A stretch of 64,000 nucleotides of DNA. It comes from Terrabacter sp. Root85 (GTDB lineage Bacteria > Actinomycetota > Actinomycetes > Actinomycetales > Dermatophilaceae). A model generated the notes under the pieces. That model made no database searches. It was not told the DNA's origin and saw only the letters and a program-made list of their open reading frames with translations. Shown piece by piece: positions 62,126-64,000 of this stretch; position 1 is the first letter of the stretch; each line of letters starts with the position of its first letter. The position numbers and the translations under genes were made by a program. The stretch lies in the NCBI RefSeq assembly GCF_001429185.1, contig NZ_LMIW01000001.1:646439-710438 (forward strand), given 5' to 3'.

Positions 62126-62899
62126 ATGTCCAACGCCCCCGCCGCCGCCAACGCGCTCGACGTCCTCGAGCACCTCTCGCGCCACGCCGAGCCGGTGCCT
62201 GCCGCGTCGATCGCCCGCGACCTCGGCCTGCCCCGCAGCTCGGTCTACCACCTGCTCAAGGTGCTGCACAGCCGGGGCTACGTCACCCACTACGTCGAGG
62301 AGCGACGCTTCGGTCTCGGCCAGGCGGCGTACGAGCTCGGGTCGGCCTACCAGCGGCAGGCGCCCCTGGCCCGTGTCGCGCGGGCGGCCATGCGCCGGCT
62401 CGTCGACCAGTGCGGCCGCAACGCCCACTTCGCCACCCTCGACGGACGCGACGTCATCTACCTCCTCGAGGAACGCGCCCCCGGGCAGCCGATGCTCGTC
62501 ACCGACGTCGGTGTGCGCCTGCCCGCCCACCTGACGGCCAGCGGGCTCGCCATGCTGTCCGCCCTCCCCGCGACGCAGGTGCGGGCGCTCTACCCCGACC
62601 GGGCCTCGTTCGTGCAGCGCAGCGGTGGGGGGCCGCGGTCGCTCGGCGAGCTGCGGAGCGTGCTCACCCGCACGCGCACCGACGGCTACGCCCGCGAGGA
62701 GGGCACCGTGACGGCCGACCTGTCGTCGGTCGCCGTGCCGGTGCTCGACCGCGCCGGCCGGCCGCTCGCGGCGATCGCCCTGACGCTGCGGACACCCGAC
62801 GCGAGCACGGAGCACGTCGCCGAGCTCGTGGGCCGGGCCCGTCTCGCCGCCGAGGACATCGCCCGCCGTCTCAGCCCCAGCCCGACCGGTCGCCGCTGA
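62126..62899 (+). CDS. IclR family regulator of histidine utilisation (probable HutR)
   Basis: A 257-residue IclR-type regulator. The N-terminal HTH is ALDVLEHLSRHAEPVPAASIARDLGLPRSSVYHLLKVL, followed by YVTHYVEERRFGLGQAAYELGSAYQ; the GAF-like effector domain includes ATLDGRDVIYLLEE and ends with AVPVLDRAGRPLAAIALTL. It is divergent from hutH-hutU, the usual layout for a local regulator that responds to a histidine-pathway compound. The ATG at 62126 is preferred, with GGAGGT 7 bases before it; the ATG at 62087 would put the palindromes inside the gene. Confidence 0.9.
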   Translation: MSNAPAAANALDVLEHLSRHAEPVPAASIARDLGLPRSSVYHLLKVLHSRGYVTHYVEERRFGLGQAAYELGSAYQRQAPLARVARAAMRRLVDQCGRNAHFATLDGRDVIYLLEERAPGQPMLVTDVGVRLPAHLTASGLAMLSALPATQVRALYPDRASFVQRSGGGPRSLGELRSVLTRTRTDGYAREEGTVTADLSSVAVPVLDRAGRPLAAIALTLRTPDASTEHVAELVGRARLAAEDIARRLSPSPTGRR

Positions 62900-62925
62900 G
62901 CCCCCCACCGGGCACCGGGGTCTCC

Positions 62926-62931
62926 TAGGGT
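62926..62931 (+). promoter_or_regulatory. Leaderless -10 box TAGGGT
   Basis: Ends 6 bases before the ATG at 62938. Confidence 0.6.
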
Positions 62932-62937
62932 GCCGAC

Positions 62938-63654
62938 ATGGACGTCCACCTCATCGGCGGCGGCTGGGACGACGCCCTCGCCCCCACGCTCTACGGACCC
63001 TTCGTCGAGGCCGCCGCGCGTCGCGCCGGCGGCACCCCGCGCATCCTGCTCGTCGTCATGGGCACTGACCCCGAGTCGCTCGAGTACCACGAGAAGTACG
63101 TCCACACGCTCGGCCTCGTGGGTGGCCACGACCTCGTCGTGGAGCGGGTGTCCGAGGGCACGCCGCTGGAGCCGGCCGTCCTCGACGGGATCGACGGCCT
63201 CTTCGTCGGCGGCGGCCCCACGCCGGAGTACCACGCGTCGCTCGCGGGCAGCTACCACCGGATCCGAGCCCTCGTGTCCGCAGGTGTGCCGTATGCCGGG
63301 TTCTCCGCGGGGGCTGCGATCGCGGGCTCCCACGCGGTCGTCGGCGGCTGGCTCCTCGACGGGCGGCCCGTCTGCCCCGAGGACAGCAACGAGGAGCTCG
63401 ACGACGTCGCCGTGGTCGGGGGCATCGGCCTCGTGCCGGGAGCCGTCGACGTGCACGCCGCCCAGTGGGGCAACGTCTCGCGCCTCGTCGCCGTGGTGGC
63501 CGCGGGGCTGGCCCCGAGCGGTGTCGCGATCGACGAGGGGACGCTCCTGCGGTCGGACGGTGCGGTGGCCGGCGCCGGACGCGTGTGGCACGTCACGCCG
63601 GACACGACGACGCCCGGCGGGGCGCTCGTGCGGGCTCGGGCCGGAGGTCAATAG
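62938..63654 (+). CDS. Peptidase S51 / cyanophycinase-like protein
   Basis: A 238-residue protein of the type-1 glutamine-amidotransferase-like fold used by peptidase E and cyanophycinase. The nucleophile elbow is YAGFSAGAAIAGS with Ser in place of Cys; the oxyanion region is LFVGGGPTPEYHASLAG, and the third motif is VPGAVDVHAAQWGNVSRL with His. The organism may use it for beta-aspartyl or other acidic peptides; there is no cyanophycin synthetase in the window. The start is set by TAGGGT. Confidence 0.82.
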   Translation: MDVHLIGGGWDDALAPTLYGPFVEAAARRAGGTPRILLVVMGTDPESLEYHEKYVHTLGLVGGHDLVVERVSEGTPLEPAVLDGIDGLFVGGGPTPEYHASLAGSYHRIRALVSAGVPYAGFSAGAAIAGSHAVVGGWLLDGRPVCPEDSNEELDDVAVVGGIGLVPGAVDVHAAQWGNVSRLVAVVAAGLAPSGVAIDEGTLLRSDGAVAGAGRVWHVTPDTTTPGGALVRARAGGQ

Positions 63655-63657
63655 GCT
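63652..63657 (+). promoter_or_regulatory. Leaderless -10 box TAGGCT
   Basis: Ends 7 bases before the ATG at 63665. As at 4164-4169, its first three bases are the TAG stop of the gene before it. Confidence 0.55.
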
Positions 63658-63664
63658 CGGCCCC

Positions 63665-64000
63665 ATGCGCGCCATCACGATCCCCGAGCCCGGAGACGCC
63701 GACAGCCTCGTCCTCGACGAGGTGCCCGACCCCGAGGTGACGGCCGGCCACGTGCTCATCGACGTCGCCGCCGCGGGCGTCAACCGCGCCGACGTCATGC
63801 AGCGCCTCGGTCACTACCCGCCGCCTGCGGGCGCGTCGGAGTATCCCGGCCTCGAGGTGAGCGGCACCATCGCGGCGCTCGGCGAGGGCGTCGAGGACTG
63901 GCAGGTCGGCGACGAGGTGTGCGCCCTCATCGACGGCGGTGGCTACGCCGAGCGTGTCGTGGCGCCGGCCGAGCAGCTCCTGCCGGTGCCGCGCGGCGTC
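63665..64000 (+). CDS. NAD(P)H-quinone oxidoreductase / zinc-type alcohol dehydrogenase-like (3' truncated)
   Basis: The first 112 residues of a medium-chain dehydrogenase of the quinone oxidoreductase (PIG3/QorA) group; the gene runs off the window. The GroES-like domain starts MRAITIPEPGDADSLVLDEVP, then VAAAGVNRADVMQRLGHYPPPAGASEYPGLEVSGTI and VGDEVCALIDGGGYAERVV. The Cys and His ligands of the catalytic zinc are absent in the visible part, as in quinone reductases. NADPH-binding residues are not yet reached. Confidence 0.88.
   Translation, partial: MRAITIPEPGDADSLVLDEVPDPEVTAGHVLIDVAAAGVNRADVMQRLGHYPPPAGASEYPGLEVSGTIAALGEGVEDWQVGDEVCALIDGGGYAERVVAPAEQLLPVPRGV

Overview
The window is 64 kb of very G+C-rich DNA (about 73% by eye) with densely packed genes, many GTG starts, ATGA/GTGA overlaps and almost no non-coding space; no stretch over 300 bases lacks a gene or gene remnant. 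HspR with HAIR operators, DUF4235 and DUF1918 proteins, a polyprenol-phosphate mannosyltransferase, a YkoE-type thiamin transporter and leaderless promoters all point to an actinobacterium, plausibly in the Micrococcales (Intrasporangiaceae-like). The genus cannot be fixed from the sequence alone. No rRNA, tRNA, phage, transposase, CRISPR or restriction system was seen.

Layout. 1-788: tail of an unknown protein and a HAD hydrolase. 799-12622: stress and sensing block with clpB, a glyoxalase-like protein, a GAF-ANTAR regulator, a large hybrid sensor kinase that ends in the same GAF-ANTAR module, then hspR-dnaJ-grpE-dnaK (transcribed dnaK to hspR). HAIR operators precede both clpB and dnaK, closing an HspR feedback loop. 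12694-24911: secreted sugar dehydrogenase, a chimeric pseudogene (MFS transporter end joined to a cysteine-hydrolase end), nucleotidyltransferase, PhoD-type phosphatase, several alpha/beta hydrolases, a DsbA/FrnE-like oxidoreductase with a Cys/Gly tail, a CAP-domain protein and ComB. 24904-34234: gluconate permease and gluconokinase, a divergent FAD-oxidase/aminotransferase pair, L-lactate dehydrogenase, a lipoprotein glycerophosphodiesterase and a TetR regulator. 34265-46395: thioesterase, secreted L,D-transpeptidase, AraC-DinB fusion, OsmC, luciferase-like oxidoreductase, membrane and lipoproteins, an AlaA-like aminotransferase behind a three-copy palindrome array, a mannosyltransferase and a histidine phosphatase.

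46450-49616 is a thiamin or HMP uptake system: YkoE plus one polypeptide that fuses both ATPases and the T component, under a TPP riboswitch. 50172-52030 is a two-component pair. 53908-62899 holds histidine utilisation: hutH-hutU, then an M20 amidohydrolase-hutF-hutI operon, with a divergent IclR regulator whose leader carries two overlapping palindromes. The window ends in a peptidase S51-like gene and the start of a quinone oxidoreductase.

Three window-wide patterns stand out. The 7-mer GGCATAC/GTATGCC occurs 35 times, on both strands, in coding and intergenic DNA, far more than composition predicts. At least 20 genes have a TANNNT-like box exactly 6-7 bases before the start codon, implying leaderless mRNAs; this decided several starts below. 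Three CACTCGAGTG palindromes are spaced exactly 22 bp apart upstream of the AlaA-like gene.
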